Origin: Burkholderia sp. BCC0322
GTDB taxonomy: Bacteria; Pseudomonadota; Gammaproteobacteria; Burkholderiales; Burkholderiaceae
DNA: 64,000 nt
Direction: 5' to 3'
Assembly (NCBI RefSeq): GCF_902833045.1
Contig: NZ_CADFDU010000019.1
Span: forward strand, 53,933-117,932
In this document: positions 53,514 to 62,298 of the stretch, piece by piece
Layout: every line of letters begins with the position of its first letter
Position numbering within the stretch: the first letter of the stretch is position 1
Made by a program: the position numbers and the translations under genes
The notes under the pieces: generated by a model
The model's database searches: none
What the model was told of the DNA's origin: nothing
What the model saw: the letters and a program-made list of their open reading frames with translations, nothing else

Positions 53514-56048
53514 TCAGAACTGCAGCGTGGTGAGCAGCGACACCTGTCGCGCATCGCCGATCGCGACGAAGTAACGGTTCGCGCTCGACGGGTAGTAGGT
53601 GCGATTGAAGAGATTCTTCACGTTGAGCTGGAACGACAGCTTCTGCTTGCCGATCCGCGTGTCGTACGTGGCGAACGCGTCGGCGAGCACGTACGAAGGC
53701 AGCGTGAAGCTGTTCGCCGAATCGCCGGGCCGCGCGCCGACGTAGCGCACGTCCGCGCCGATACGCAGGTCGTCGCCGCCCGCCACCGTGCCGAAGTCGT
53801 AGACGGCCGCGAGCGACGCGGTGTGACGCGCGACGTTCCACAGCTGGTTGCCCGTGTACAGCGGATCCTCGGTCGTCTTCGCGTCGATGTACGCGTAGCT
53901 CGCGATCACGTTCACGCGCTCGCCGAGCTTGCCCGACACGTCGAGCTCGATCCCGCGCGAGCGCGCCCTGCCCGACGTGCGCCAGTCGGTCAGCTTGGTC
54001 GCGTCGTTGTACTGCGACACGAGCACGTTCTTCTTGTCGATGTTGAACAACGCGAGCGTGCCCGTCATCCCGCCCGGCAGGTCGAGCTTGCCGCCCACTT
54101 CCCACGCGGTCGCTTCCTCGGGCGGCGTCGCGCCGTCGATGATGTAGCCCGTCATCGGCGCGATCGACGACGACGGCTTCAGCGACTGCGAATAGCTGCC
54201 GTACAGCGAGAACGTGTCGGTCCACTTGTAGACCACGCCCGCGCGCGGCAGCCATTTCGAGCCGCTGAGATCGGTGTTCGCGACGAACGGCCGCCCCCGC
54301 CCCGCGACCTGGTTGTACGTGATGTAGCGCAACCCGCCCGACACGATCCACTTGTCGGTCAGGTGGATCGTGTCCTGTACGAACGCCGACGCGTCGTGCA
54401 GCGTGTCGGTCTGGTCGCTGTCGCTCGCCGACACCGTGCTCGACGGCGGCAGCAGTCCGTAGACGGGATCGAGATAGCTGAACGGCGTCTTCACGGCCTG
54501 CCGCAGCATGTCCTTGCGGTAGATGCGGCGGTATTCGGTATCGAAGCCGACCTGCACGTCGTGCCGCATCCCGCCCAGCATCAGCTTGCCGTTCACGTAG
54601 CCGATCCCGTAGCTGTCGGTGCTGAGCGAGCCGTGCGTCGCGTCGTTGCTGCGCGTCATCGTGCCCTTCACCGGATCGACGCCCGTCGTGCGCAACTGGT
54701 TCGCGTCGTAGGTCTCGCGGTTGTAGCTGTAGCCGAAATGCGCGCTCCAGTCCGCGTTGAACTGGTGATCGACGCTCAACTGCGCGAGGTGCGATTCGCC
54801 GTCCATGTTGTTGAACGGCTCGTCGATGCGCCGGCGCGCGGGAATGTCGAGCGGCGCGTTGGTGCGCGGGTCGAGCGCGGTGCCGCGATCGAACGGCGAA
54901 TGGAATTTCCGGTACTGGTAGGACACCGCGACCTGCGTATCGCGGCCGTACCACGCGAGCGACGGCGCGACGAAGGTCTGCCGGTATTCGCCGAAGTTGC
55001 GCCAGTACTGCTCGTTGGACTGGTCGACGATCAGCCGGTACGCGAGCCGCGAATCGCCGACCGGCCCGGTCGAATCGAAGGTCGCGCTGCCGCCGTTCTT
55101 GCCGTGCCCGAACGTCGACGCGCCGAGCGAGATCGCGTTGTAGCGCTTGAGCTGCGGCTGCTTGGTAACGACGTTGACCACGCCGCCCGGGTCCATCAGA
55201 CCATACAGCAGCGACGTCGGCCCCTTCAGCACCTCGACGCTGTCGACCGCCGCGTTGAACGCGCGCCCCTGCACGAGCGGCATCCCGTTCTGCATGACCG
55301 AGCCGTCGCGATTGCCGCCGAAGCCGCGCTTCATGATCGTGTCCTGCGTGCCCGCGAGCGTGTTGCCCTGCGTGATGCCGCTGACGTTGCCGAGCGCGTC
55401 GTCCAGGTTGCGCGGACGCTGGTCGCGCAACACCTGCGCAGGCACGATGTTGACGGCCTGCGCGGTATCGAGCAGCGGGATCTCGGAACGCAGCACGCCC
55501 GCTTCCTTCGGCGCGCGATAGCTTTCGGCGCGCAGCGCGCTCGTGCGCACATTGATCGCGGGCAACTCGGCGCCCGCGGCCGCGCCGGCGGCCACGGGCC
55601 GCGCGACCGAACCGTCCGCGCGCTTCAGCGTGTAACCGCCGCCCGGCTGTCGCAACGCGACGAGCCCGGTGCCCGCGAGCAGGCGGTCGAGCGCGCCGTC
55701 GACGTCGAAGCGGCCCTGCACGCCGCCGCTCTTCAGGCCGGCGGTCAGCTCGGCCGGAAACGCGAGCAGGATGCCCGCGTCGCGGCCGAACCGGTTCAGC
55801 GCCGCTTCGAGCGGCCCGGCCGGAATGTCGAACGCGCGGCGCGCCGCGCGCTGCGCGGCCGGCGCCGCATCTGGGTCGGTGTCGGTGTCGGCCAGCGCGG
55901 GCAGCGGCAGCAGCGCCGACACCAGGACGGCGCCGGCCAGCCGGCGCGCGAGGCGACCCGGTGCGGCGGGTGCAGCCAGGCGCGACGCGCGCGGCAGATG
56001 TCGGGCAGGCGCCGGACGGCGCCGATACGTGAGACGGATGGAAACCAT
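53514..56048 (-). CDS. TonB-dependent siderophore receptor with STN signalling domain
   Basis: The protein (844 residues from this start) has a signal peptide, an N-terminal STN domain of about 80 residues (FDIPAGPLEAALNRFGRDAG) and a plug (PAQVLRDQRPRNLDDALGNVSG, then VEVLKGPTSLLYG). The 22-strand barrel ends in the canonical LTTLQF. It is a FpvA/FoxA-like outer-membrane importer of a ferric siderophore that also signals to FecR. Another ATG at 56096 would add 16 residues; 56048 gives the more normal signal peptide. The adjacent FecI and FecR genes are the expected signalling partners. The siderophore is not identifiable. Confidence 0.92.
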   Translation of the reverse strand: MVSIRLTYRRRPAPARHLPRASRLAAPAAPGRLARRLAGAVLVSALLPLPALADTDTDPDAAPAAQRAARRAFDIPAGPLEAALNRFGRDAGILLAFPAELTAGLKSGGVQGRFDVDGALDRLLAGTGLVALRQPGGGYTLKRADGSVARPVAAGAAAGAELPAINVRTSALRAESYRAPKEAGVLRSEIPLLDTAQAVNIVPAQVLRDQRPRNLDDALGNVSGITQGNTLAGTQDTIMKRGFGGNRDGSVMQNGMPLVQGRAFNAAVDSVEVLKGPTSLLYGLMDPGGVVNVVTKQPQLKRYNAISLGASTFGHGKNGGSATFDSTGPVGDSRLAYRLIVDQSNEQYWRNFGEYRQTFVAPSLAWYGRDTQVAVSYQYRKFHSPFDRGTALDPRTNAPLDIPARRRIDEPFNNMDGESHLAQLSVDHQFNADWSAHFGYSYNRETYDANQLRTTGVDPVKGTMTRSNDATHGSLSTDSYGIGYVNGKLMLGGMRHDVQVGFDTEYRRIYRKDMLRQAVKTPFSYLDPVYGLLPPSSTVSASDSDQTDTLHDASAFVQDTIHLTDKWIVSGGLRYITYNQVAGRGRPFVANTDLSGSKWLPRAGVVYKWTDTFSLYGSYSQSLKPSSSIAPMTGYIIDGATPPEEATAWEVGGKLDLPGGMTGTLALFNIDKKNVLVSQYNDATKLTDWRTSGRARSRGIELDVSGKLGERVNVIASYAYIDAKTTEDPLYTGNQLWNVARHTASLAAVYDFGTVAGGDDLRIGADVRYVGARPGDSANSFTLPSYVLADAFATYDTRIGKQKLSFQLNVKNLFNRTYYPSSANRYFVAIGDARQVSLLTTLQF

Positions 56049-56149
56049 GATCGGGAAGTCGGTGGACGATGGGCCAGTGCTGCTTTCATTACCCATGTCA
56101 CGCGAACATCGAGAAACAGCTCAGGTCGGCGGAAAATTTTTTGACGCGC

Positions 56150-57136
56150 TCACGAACGGGCCGGCACGACCGTCGCCCAGTAGCGCGTCAGGTAGTGAAC
56201 GTCGATCGGCAGCGTCGCCTTCAGCGTGTCGAGCACGCGCGCGGGATCGTCGAGCGGATAGGTGCCCGACACGCGCAGGTCGGCCACGGCCGCATCGCAG
56301 CGCAGGCTGCCGCGGCGATAGCGGTCGAGCTCGGCGACGAGGTCGGCCAGCCGCATGCGCGACGCGACGAGCATGCCGCTCGTCCACGCGGACGCGTACG
56401 CATCGAGCGGCGCCGGCGCGTCGATCGTGTCGCGCGTGAACTCCGCGCCCTCTCCGGCCGCGATCACGCGCGCGCCGGCCGTCGCATCGTCGGGCCGCAC
56501 GCGCACGGCACCGGCGAACACCTCGACACGCGTCGCACCGTCGCGCTGCCGCACCGCGAAGCGCGTGCCGAGCGGCCGCAGTTCGCCCTGCGCGGTCGCA
56601 ACGACGAGCGGCCGCGCGGGCACGCGATCGTCGTGGCCGCTTGTCACCATGACCGTGCCGCGCAGCAGGCGCAAGTGGCGCACCGTATCGTCGAAGCGCA
56701 CGTCGAGCGCCGTGTCGGTATCGAGGACGACGACCGTGCGATCCGCGAGCGTCACCATGCGCCGCTCGCCGACCGCCGTGCGCAGGTCCGCCGGCCAGAT
56801 CGCCGCCCGCCGCGCGGGCTCGGCCATCCATGCGGCACCGCCCGCGAACAGCAGCACGGCCAGCGTCTTCACGGCCGCACGGCGGCGGCCCGCACGCGGC
56901 GGCAGCAGCGCCGCTTGGGCGGCCCGCGGGTCGAGCCCGGCCGCCAGCCCGCCGAACCTGCGCTGCATCGTCTCGATGTGGCGCCATGCCGCGTCGTGCG
57001 CGGGATCCTCCGCGCGCCATCGCGCGAGCGCGGCGTCGAACGCTTCGTCGGTACGGCCGGCCTGCCGGTCGACCCACCATTCGACCGCGCGACGCGCAAC
57101 CTGCGGCGGCACCGCCGGCGCTCCCGGGGCGGCCAT
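56150..57136 (-). CDS. fecR: FecR-family anti-sigma/sigma-regulator
   Basis: The 328-residue protein has an N-terminal cytoplasmic part (ARRAVEWWVDRQAGRTDEAF, a DUF4880-type region), a transmembrane segment (about residues 88-106, KTLAVLLFAGGAAWMA), a FecR domain (GERRMVTLADRTVVVLDT) and a C-terminal domain that contacts the receptor's STN region. It passes the ligand-bound signal from the receptor to the sigma factor. It starts 3 bases after the fecI stop. Confidence 0.92.
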   Translation of the reverse strand: MAAPGAPAVPPQVARRAVEWWVDRQAGRTDEAFDAALARWRAEDPAHDAAWRHIETMQRRFGGLAAGLDPRAAQAALLPPRAGRRRAAVKTLAVLLFAGGAAWMAEPARRAAIWPADLRTAVGERRMVTLADRTVVVLDTDTALDVRFDDTVRHLRLLRGTVMVTSGHDDRVPARPLVVATAQGELRPLGTRFAVRQRDGATRVEVFAGAVRVRPDDATAGARVIAAGEGAEFTRDTIDAPAPLDAYASAWTSGMLVASRMRLADLVAELDRYRRGSLRCDAAVADLRVSGTYPLDDPARVLDTLKATLPIDVHYLTRYWATVVPARS

Positions 57137-57139
57137 CGG

Positions 57140-57649
57140 TCAGGCCGCCATCGCGAAGAAGCACTGCGTGCCGGCCTTCACGAGATAGCGTTTCACCGTC
57201 GCCAGCGACACGCCGAGTTCGCGCGCGATCTCGGCCTGCGTGAGCCCGTCGAGCTGCGCGAGCAGGAACGCGCGTTTCGCCGCGAGCGGCAGGCCGTCGA
57301 GCAGCCGGTCGATTTCGAGCAGCGTCTCGAGCACGACGGCCCGCTCCTCCGGCGACGGCGCATGCGCTTCGGGGCGCAGCGCGAGCGCATCGAGATACGC
57401 GCGCTCGATCTGCTCGCGCCGCCAGTGGTTGCTCAGCACGCGCTGCGCGACCGTCGTCAGGAACGCGCGCGGCTCGTCGGCGCCGATCGGCTCGTCGCGC
57501 GCGAGCAGGCGCAGGAACGTGTCGTGCGCGAGATCGGCCGCGCGGTGCGCGCAACCGAGCTTCCGGCTCAGCCAGACGCGCAGCCACGCGTGGTGGCCGG
57601 TGTAGAGGGCGTCGATTTCTCGATGAAGAAGCAGCTTGTCAGCAGACAT
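57140..57649 (-). CDS. fecI: FecI-type ECF sigma factor
   Basis: The 169-residue protein contains sigma region 2 (AADLAHDTFLRLLARDEP, with the core-binding helix) and region 4 (GLTQAEIARELGVSLATVKR). The start ATG at 57649 gives MSADKLLLHREIDALY. A Fur box lies about 40 bases upstream, so iron starvation derepresses it. It then transcribes the receptor operon when FecR signals a bound siderophore. Confidence 0.92.
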   Translation of the reverse strand: MSADKLLLHREIDALYTGHHAWLRVWLSRKLGCAHRAADLAHDTFLRLLARDEPIGADEPRAFLTTVAQRVLSNHWRREQIERAYLDALALRPEAHAPSPEERAVVLETLLEIDRLLDGLPLAAKRAFLLAQLDGLTQAEIARELGVSLATVKRYLVKAGTQCFFAMAA

Positions 57650-57687
57650 GGCCGGGTTCCGGGGTGCGCAGGCGTCAACGATTTTGT

Positions 57688-57708
57688 AAATGAGAATGAT
57701 TATTATAT
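57688..57708. promoter_or_regulatory. Fur box upstream of fecI
   Basis: AAATGAGAATGATTATTATA resembles the Fur consensus of GATAAT-type repeats, in an AT-rich island about 40 bases before the fecI start. It should bind Fur-Fe2+ and repress the fecI-fecR transcript. Confidence 0.85.
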
Positions 57709-58213
57709 ACAAACCTGGCCGGCGACCGGCGTTCCGGTGCGCATTGACCGCTGCCGCGCTTCGATGGGCGACGCACCGATGGCGGTCATGCTCCGGCGCG
57801 GCACACGCTCGGCGCGTCACGCACGCAGCGACAACGAGACCGGAATGGACGACCAGGACGTGGCCGTCAAAGGGCACGCGCGACCCGCCGTTAACACATT
57901 CGTTGCACCCCGGCCAATTCGATTCATTCAATAATTATTTGACAGATCGATAACAATATTCCGGCCGTCTCAATTCCTCCCTGAATTGCGCGAAATTATC
58001 GCGACACATGCAAGCCGCAATGGCGAAATCGCGAAATGGCAATCAATTGATACGCAATTTTCAACAATTCAGATCCCCCGATCGTCGCGATCGAAGGACA
58101 TTCCTGTCTGCGTCAGGCCACAAAAGAGAATTTCGTTTTTACCGTTTTCATCGGGCTCGGTAGTCTCCTGCCATTCCGGATCACGAGCACAAGCCAATGC
58201 GCAAGGAGATGAA
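57709..58213. promoter_or_regulatory. Gap between fecI and the porin gene
   Basis: This stretch carries no convincing gene. The right part (57930-58130) is AT-rich, with ATAATTATTTGACAGATCG and ATACGCAATTTTCAACAATT, as expected for a regulated porin promoter and leader. AAGGAG at 58203-58208 is the porin ribosome-binding site. Confidence 0.5.
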
Positions 58214-59374
58214 ATGAAACGCACGATCCTCTCTCTGATTTCCATCGCGTCATTCGCGGCAATACCCGTCGCACATGCGCAGTCGAGCGTCACGCTGTAT
58301 GGCGTGATCGACACGTCGATCACCTACGTGAACCATGCGCAGGGCAAGGACAACGCGTGGATGCTCGGCAACAGCAGCGCGGGCAACCTGGCCGGCAGCC
58401 GCTGGGGCGTGAAAGGCACCGAGGATCTCGGCGGCGGGCTGAAGGCACTGTTCCAGTTGGAGAACGGTTTCGACCCGAGCAACGGCCGGCTCGGCCAGGG
58501 CGGCCGCATGTTCGGCCGGCAGGCGTTCGTCGGCCTGACGAGCGACCGCTACGGCACGCTCACGTTCGGCCGCCAGTACGATCCGCTCGTCGATCTCGTG
58601 CAGGGCATCACCGCCGACAACTATCTGGGCAGCGTGTTCGCGACGCCGGGCGACGTCGACAACTACGACAACAGCTTCCGCGTCGACAACGCGGTGAAAT
58701 ACACGTCGGCCGTCTATGCGGGCCTGCAGTTCGCGGCGATGTATTCGTTCGGCGGCATCGCCGGGAGCACCGGCGCCGCGAATTCGTATTCGGCCGCCGT
58801 GTCGTACAACAACGGGCCGTTCAGCGTCGCGGGCGGCTACTTCCACGCGACCAACAGCCCTGCGTCGAGCAGCCTGCGCAGCGGCTGGACCAGTTCGTCG
58901 GACGGCACGTTCGACGGCCCGATCAACAGCGGCTATGCGAGTGCGCATTCGATCGGCATCGCGCGCATCGCGGGCCAGTACGTCGCCGGCCCGTTCACGG
59001 TCGGCCTCGGCTACAGCAACGCGCAGTACCGCCGCGATGGAAGCTCGGTGTTCGGCTCGAACGAGCACTACAACACGGGGCAGGGCTTCGTGAACTACCA
59101 GGCGACCCATGCGTTGCTGGTCGGCGTCGGCTACAGCTATACGCGCTCGGGCGGCGACACGTCGGCCACCTATCACCAGGTATCGGCCGGCGCGGACTAC
59201 ACCCTGTCGAAGCGTACCGACGTCTACCTGAGCGCCGCGTACCAGCACGCCAGCGGCCGGACCGGCGACGGCAACGGCGGCTCGATGGCCGCGCAGGCCT
59301 CGATCGGGTCGTACGGTTATGCGGGCACGAGCTCGCAGACGATGGTCAACCTCGGCCTGCGTCACCGCTTCTGA
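58214..59374 (+). CDS. Gram-negative trimeric porin
   Basis: The 386-residue outer-membrane protein has a signal peptide (cleavage after AHA, about residue 22), the typical QSSVTLYGVIDTSITYV beginning of beta-proteobacterial general porins, and the terminal LGLRHRF that ends in Phe for barrel insertion. It forms 16-stranded trimeric channels for small hydrophilic solutes. AAGGAG lies six bases before the ATG. A GC-rich UUCG hairpin follows at 59431-59450. Confidence 0.95.
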   Translation: MKRTILSLISIASFAAIPVAHAQSSVTLYGVIDTSITYVNHAQGKDNAWMLGNSSAGNLAGSRWGVKGTEDLGGGLKALFQLENGFDPSNGRLGQGGRMFGRQAFVGLTSDRYGTLTFGRQYDPLVDLVQGITADNYLGSVFATPGDVDNYDNSFRVDNAVKYTSAVYAGLQFAAMYSFGGIAGSTGAANSYSAAVSYNNGPFSVAGGYFHATNSPASSSLRSGWTSSSDGTFDGPINSGYASAHSIGIARIAGQYVAGPFTVGLGYSNAQYRRDGSSVFGSNEHYNTGQGFVNYQATHALLVGVGYSYTRSGGDTSATYHQVSAGADYTLSKRTDVYLSAAYQHASGRTGDGNGGSMAAQASIGSYGYAGTSSQTMVNLGLRHRF

Positions 59375-59788
59375 TGCAAAACAACGGCCGGCGGCGCGTC
59401 GCGCGGCCGGTCGAATCCGCAACGGCGGACACGGCGGCTTCGGCCGCCGTTGATTCCGGATCGCCTTGCCGTCGCCTTTTTCAGCCCGAATATCCACTGC
59501 CGCGCGATTGTCATCCAGTTTGATTCAGCACCGAATTCCCCCAAGCCAATGACGCAATGCGTCAGTATTCCGGCGCCGTCACTGCCCCGGCATTCGCGCG
59601 ATAATCCGGCCATTTTTACCGATTATGCTTCGCCGCCCCCCTCGATCGGACGCGATGGAAATGCGTGGCGAACGCATGGGCAAATGCAAAGGAAAGTTTG
59701 ACGTGAGCCATTTGCCTGCTCGCTATGGCACACTTCGCGTCTGCGTAATTTCCTTGCACCGGGCGGTCGGATTCCGCCCCATCCTGCC
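59375..59788. other. Gap between the porin and transglycosylase genes
   Basis: No convincing gene is found in this 414-base gap. It holds a hairpin (59431-59450) and an AT-richer promoter-like stretch before the transglycosylase gene around 59510-59720, for example TTTTTACCGATTATGC. Confidence 0.45.
59431..59450 (+). terminator. Hairpin after the porin gene
   Basis: ACGGCGGC, loop TTCG and GCCGCCGT form a perfect 8-bp stem. It lies 57 bases after the porin stop but lacks a long T run, so terminator strength is uncertain. Confidence 0.5.
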
Positions 59789-61012
59789 ATGCCGCGTCAG
59801 ACAACCCGTTCGATCAGCCGAGAAACGCTGAAAATCGCCTCGACGATTGCGATGTCGTGCGCGCTGCACGGTGTCGCCCGGGCCGATTGCCTCGACGACG
59901 CGGCCGCATTCCAGCACGTGAGTGTCAGCCTGATGCGCGGCATCGCGCAGGTCGAGTCGGGCATGAATCCGAACGCCGTCAACACGAATACGAACGGCAC
60001 GGTCGACATCGGCCTGATGCAGATCAACAGCACCTGGCTGCCGACGCTCGCGCGCGAAGGCATCACGCGGGAGAGCCTGTTCGATGCTTGCACGAACGCG
60101 TATGTCGGCGCGTGGATCCTGTCGCAGAACATTCGCCAGCTCGGCGCCAACTGGAACGCGATCGGCGCGTACAACTCCGCATCGCCCGACAAGCGCCTCG
60201 CATATGCACGCAAGGTCTATGATGCAATCCGGACCATGCCGGATTCGCCGGATACCCCCATGCCTATCCTTCCACCGTCCTTTACGCCGCCGCAACAGGC
60301 CCAGGCGTACAACCCGTTCGCGAGCCTGAGCGTGTCCGCACCGCAGCAGGTCACGCGTCCGCGCACGATCTCGTCGGCCCCGCCGCCCCCGCCGCCGCCG
60401 GGCGGCCCCGCCGGCCCGGCCGGCTCGTACAACTTCGGTTGGACGGTCACGGGCGCCGACCAGGCGAAGCCGACCCAGGTCTTCGATGATGGCGCGCGGG
60501 TGTACGTGCAGTTCAGCGACATGAAACACGTGCCGGCGATCTTCACCGAGACGTCGTCCGGACGCGTGCTGATGTCGTGGGAGCTGCAGTTTCCATATGC
60601 CGTCCTGACGCGTCCCGCGCAAACGTTAATCTTCCAGCTCGGGCCGTTCGAGGCGCGCGCGCAGCGTAGCGCGGGCAATGGCACCGGCATGACGGCGCAG
60701 GCGGGTCCGGCGGGCCCGACGACGGCTGCGGCCGCGGGCTCGAAAAAGTCGGCGAGTACGGCGGCGAATACGGCAGCCGGTCCGGCGGCAACTGCCTCAA
60801 AACGCACGGCGTCGACCGATGCGTTGTGGTACGTGAATACGCCTTCGACGTCCGGAACCACGGCAGCCTCGCCGTCGACCGCGAACATTCCGGCCACGCT
60901 GCCGACGGCCATCACGTCGAACACACCGCCGCCCGCGCCGGCCCCAGTGCCGGCCGCAGCCGCTCAGCCTTCGCGCGCCAGCGCGGATGCGCTGTGGTAC
61001 ATCTCGAAGTAG
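59789..61012 (+). CDS. Lytic transglycosylase (VirB1/IagB-like) with a VirB9/TrbG-like domain
   Basis: The 407-residue protein has a signal peptide (about residues 1-32). A goose-lysozyme-type transglycosylase domain follows: Glu in IAQVESGMNPNAVN, then GLMQINSTW and GAYNSA. It should cleave peptidoglycan in the periplasm. After a Pro/Gly-rich linker comes a beta-rich domain (about residues 212-300, TQVFDDGARVYVQFSD, MSWELQFPYAVLTR) that resembles the C-terminal part of VirB9/TrbG from type IV secretion. The tail is Ala/Thr/Pro-rich and has a repeated DALWY motif near residues 346 and 402. No type IV secretion genes are in the window. VirB9-like homology is inferred from pattern only. Confidence 0.75.
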   Translation: MPRQTTRSISRETLKIASTIAMSCALHGVARADCLDDAAAFQHVSVSLMRGIAQVESGMNPNAVNTNTNGTVDIGLMQINSTWLPTLAREGITRESLFDACTNAYVGAWILSQNIRQLGANWNAIGAYNSASPDKRLAYARKVYDAIRTMPDSPDTPMPILPPSFTPPQQAQAYNPFASLSVSAPQQVTRPRTISSAPPPPPPPGGPAGPAGSYNFGWTVTGADQAKPTQVFDDGARVYVQFSDMKHVPAIFTETSSGRVLMSWELQFPYAVLTRPAQTLIFQLGPFEARAQRSAGNGTGMTAQAGPAGPTTAAAAGSKKSASTAANTAAGPAATASKRTASTDALWYVNTPSTSGTTAASPSTANIPATLPTAITSNTPPPAPAPVPAAAAQPSRASADALWYISK

Positions 61013-61043
61013 CGCACCGCCGATCCCGCGTGTCGCGCGGCGA

Positions 61044-61530
61044 TCATTTCTCCACGGTCGGCGGCAGCCCGGACGCGTTCATGTCGCCCACCCATTGCAG
61101 GTCGGCCGTGCCGTTCGGTCTGAAATACACGCGCAGATAACTCGACGTGACGATTCCGGCTGCGGAATCGTCACGTCGATCGCCTGCTGTTCCGACGCGA
61201 CGCCACGCTCGATCTCGGCCAGCGGTTGCGCGAACGCCCACGCCGGCTTCACCGTTTGCCCCGGCGCGACCTTGCTGCCGCAGGCGGCCCCCCGCCGCCG
61301 AATGCCTCACGTGCCTCTCGCGCGGACGGATTGCCGAAGCACCCCGACTCGTGTTCGTTGTCGAGCCGGAACTCGTGAAGCTTGCGGGTGTACTCGTTAT
61401 AGCCGGTGATGCAACCGGTGCGACGCGCCGGCGATGCCGCGCCGTCGTGTCGTTCGCATCCGGCCAGCACGCCGAGCACGCCCAGCGCCGCCGGTGTCGG
61501 CGCGCGAACGCCTGATGCCTGCCCTGGACT
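61044..61530 (-). pseudogene. Frameshifted DUF3304-like lipoprotein gene
   Basis: Reading the minus strand in three frames rebuilds one protein. The first part has a lipobox-like LAGC, then CITGYNEYTRKLHEF and FGGGG. The middle is AACGSKVAPGQTVKPAW and VASEQQAIDVTIPQPE. The end is YLRVYFRPNGTADLQWVGD, stopping at 61044. Together they resemble DUF3304 proteins (ITGYNxxxxxIHEF, GGGG, PGLTVxVxW, Y/VHFxP). Two frame changes separate them: one at the C6 run 61288-61293, where one extra base restores the frame, and one at the inverted repeat 61142-61179. No intact start is found, so the gene appears dead or phase-switched. Confidence 0.65.
61142..61179. repeat. Perfect 17-bp inverted repeat inside the pseudogene
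   Basis: TCGACGTGACGATTCCG (61142-61158) and its exact complement CGGAATCGTCACGTCGA (61163-61179) flank the 4-base loop GCTG. It coincides with the second frameshift of the DUF3304-like gene, which suggests that the palindrome arose by templated (hairpin) copying. Confidence 0.95.
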
Positions 61531-61629
61531 ACGTCGACAGCCTCGCAAACACGGCAATGCCGGGCACCGCACGCATGCCGACAACATTCGCGCCCGTACC
61601 CGCGGGCACGCCACCACCGGCCCAACGCC

Positions 61630-61959
61630 TCACCCGCGCCGCACCCAGATCACCTTGCCGTCGCGAATGCCGAGATTGCGGCGCTCCTCCCGGTAATCCA
61701 TCGTGCCCGGCAGTGCCTTGCCATCGCGCTCGAGCACGCGCCACAGGCAGCCGTCCAGCTGCGCGGCCGCATCGGCCTCGGCCTTGCCGACCAGCGCGTC
61801 GTCCGGCCCCGCGTCCGCCTTGCATGCCTGCGACGTGACTGCCGGCTCGCCGTTCATCATCATGCCGCCCGCGGTCGCATTCTTCGTTCTCATGTCCGTG
61901 CATCCCGCAAACGTTGCGCCCGCAACCAGCGCCATCATCACCGCGATCGTCTTCTTCAT
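61630..61959 (-). CDS. I78-like peptidase-inhibitor lipoprotein
   Basis: The 109-residue protein has a signal peptide ending in a lipobox (FAGC, Cys20). The C-terminal half matches the I78 inhibitor plan: VGKAEADAAAQL, then TMDYREERRNLGIRDGKVIWV. I78 proteins inhibit serine proteases or are envelope proteins of unknown function. A GGGAGAAA ribosome-binding site precedes the ATG at 61959. It lies next to the DUF3304-like pseudogene. Confidence 0.75.
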   Translation of the reverse strand: MKKTIAVMMALVAGATFAGCTDMRTKNATAGGMMMNGEPAVTSQACKADAGPDDALVGKAEADAAAQLDGCLWRVLERDGKALPGTMDYREERRNLGIRDGKVIWVRRG

Positions 61960-62298
61960 CGGTTTCTCCCTTGCGCGCCCGGCGAAACAGGTGCGGCGCG
62001 TCTCGCCCGCCGGGCATTGCATACATGATTGGTTTGCGCGCATCGCCAGCCGTTTTCCGGCGGATGCCAGCCGGCCAACCGCGACCTCGCGCGCGCCGGC
62101 CGCGCCGGTTCGGCTAGCGGAGCCTCGGGGCCGGCCCGAAGCCACAGCCACAGCCACAGCCACAGCCGCCTGCATGTTACCGCAGGCGGTCGGCCGCAAC
62201 GGGGCGGCGCCCATGCATCGCGCGGCGCCGCGGCTCGATCGCCCCGCCCCATGCATGCCGATGCAACGCGGCGCTCGGGGCCGCCGTCGACAATCCGC
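61960..62298. other. Gap between the I78-like and MipA/OmpV-like genes
   Basis: No convincing gene is found in this 339-base gap. A GCCACA microsatellite lies at 62141-62167; the rest is very GC-rich and without a clear promoter. Confidence 0.5.
62141..62167. repeat. GCCACA microsatellite
   Basis: Four and a half tandem copies of GCCACA. It lies outside genes, about 180 bases upstream of the I78-like start on the minus strand, so it could alter promoter spacing if it varies in copy number. Confidence 0.9.

Noticed and set aside
57140-57931. Longer sigma-factor gene starting near 57931
   Set aside because: The extension crosses the Fur box and promoter and has no sigma-like sequence; the ATG at 57649 fits the family length.
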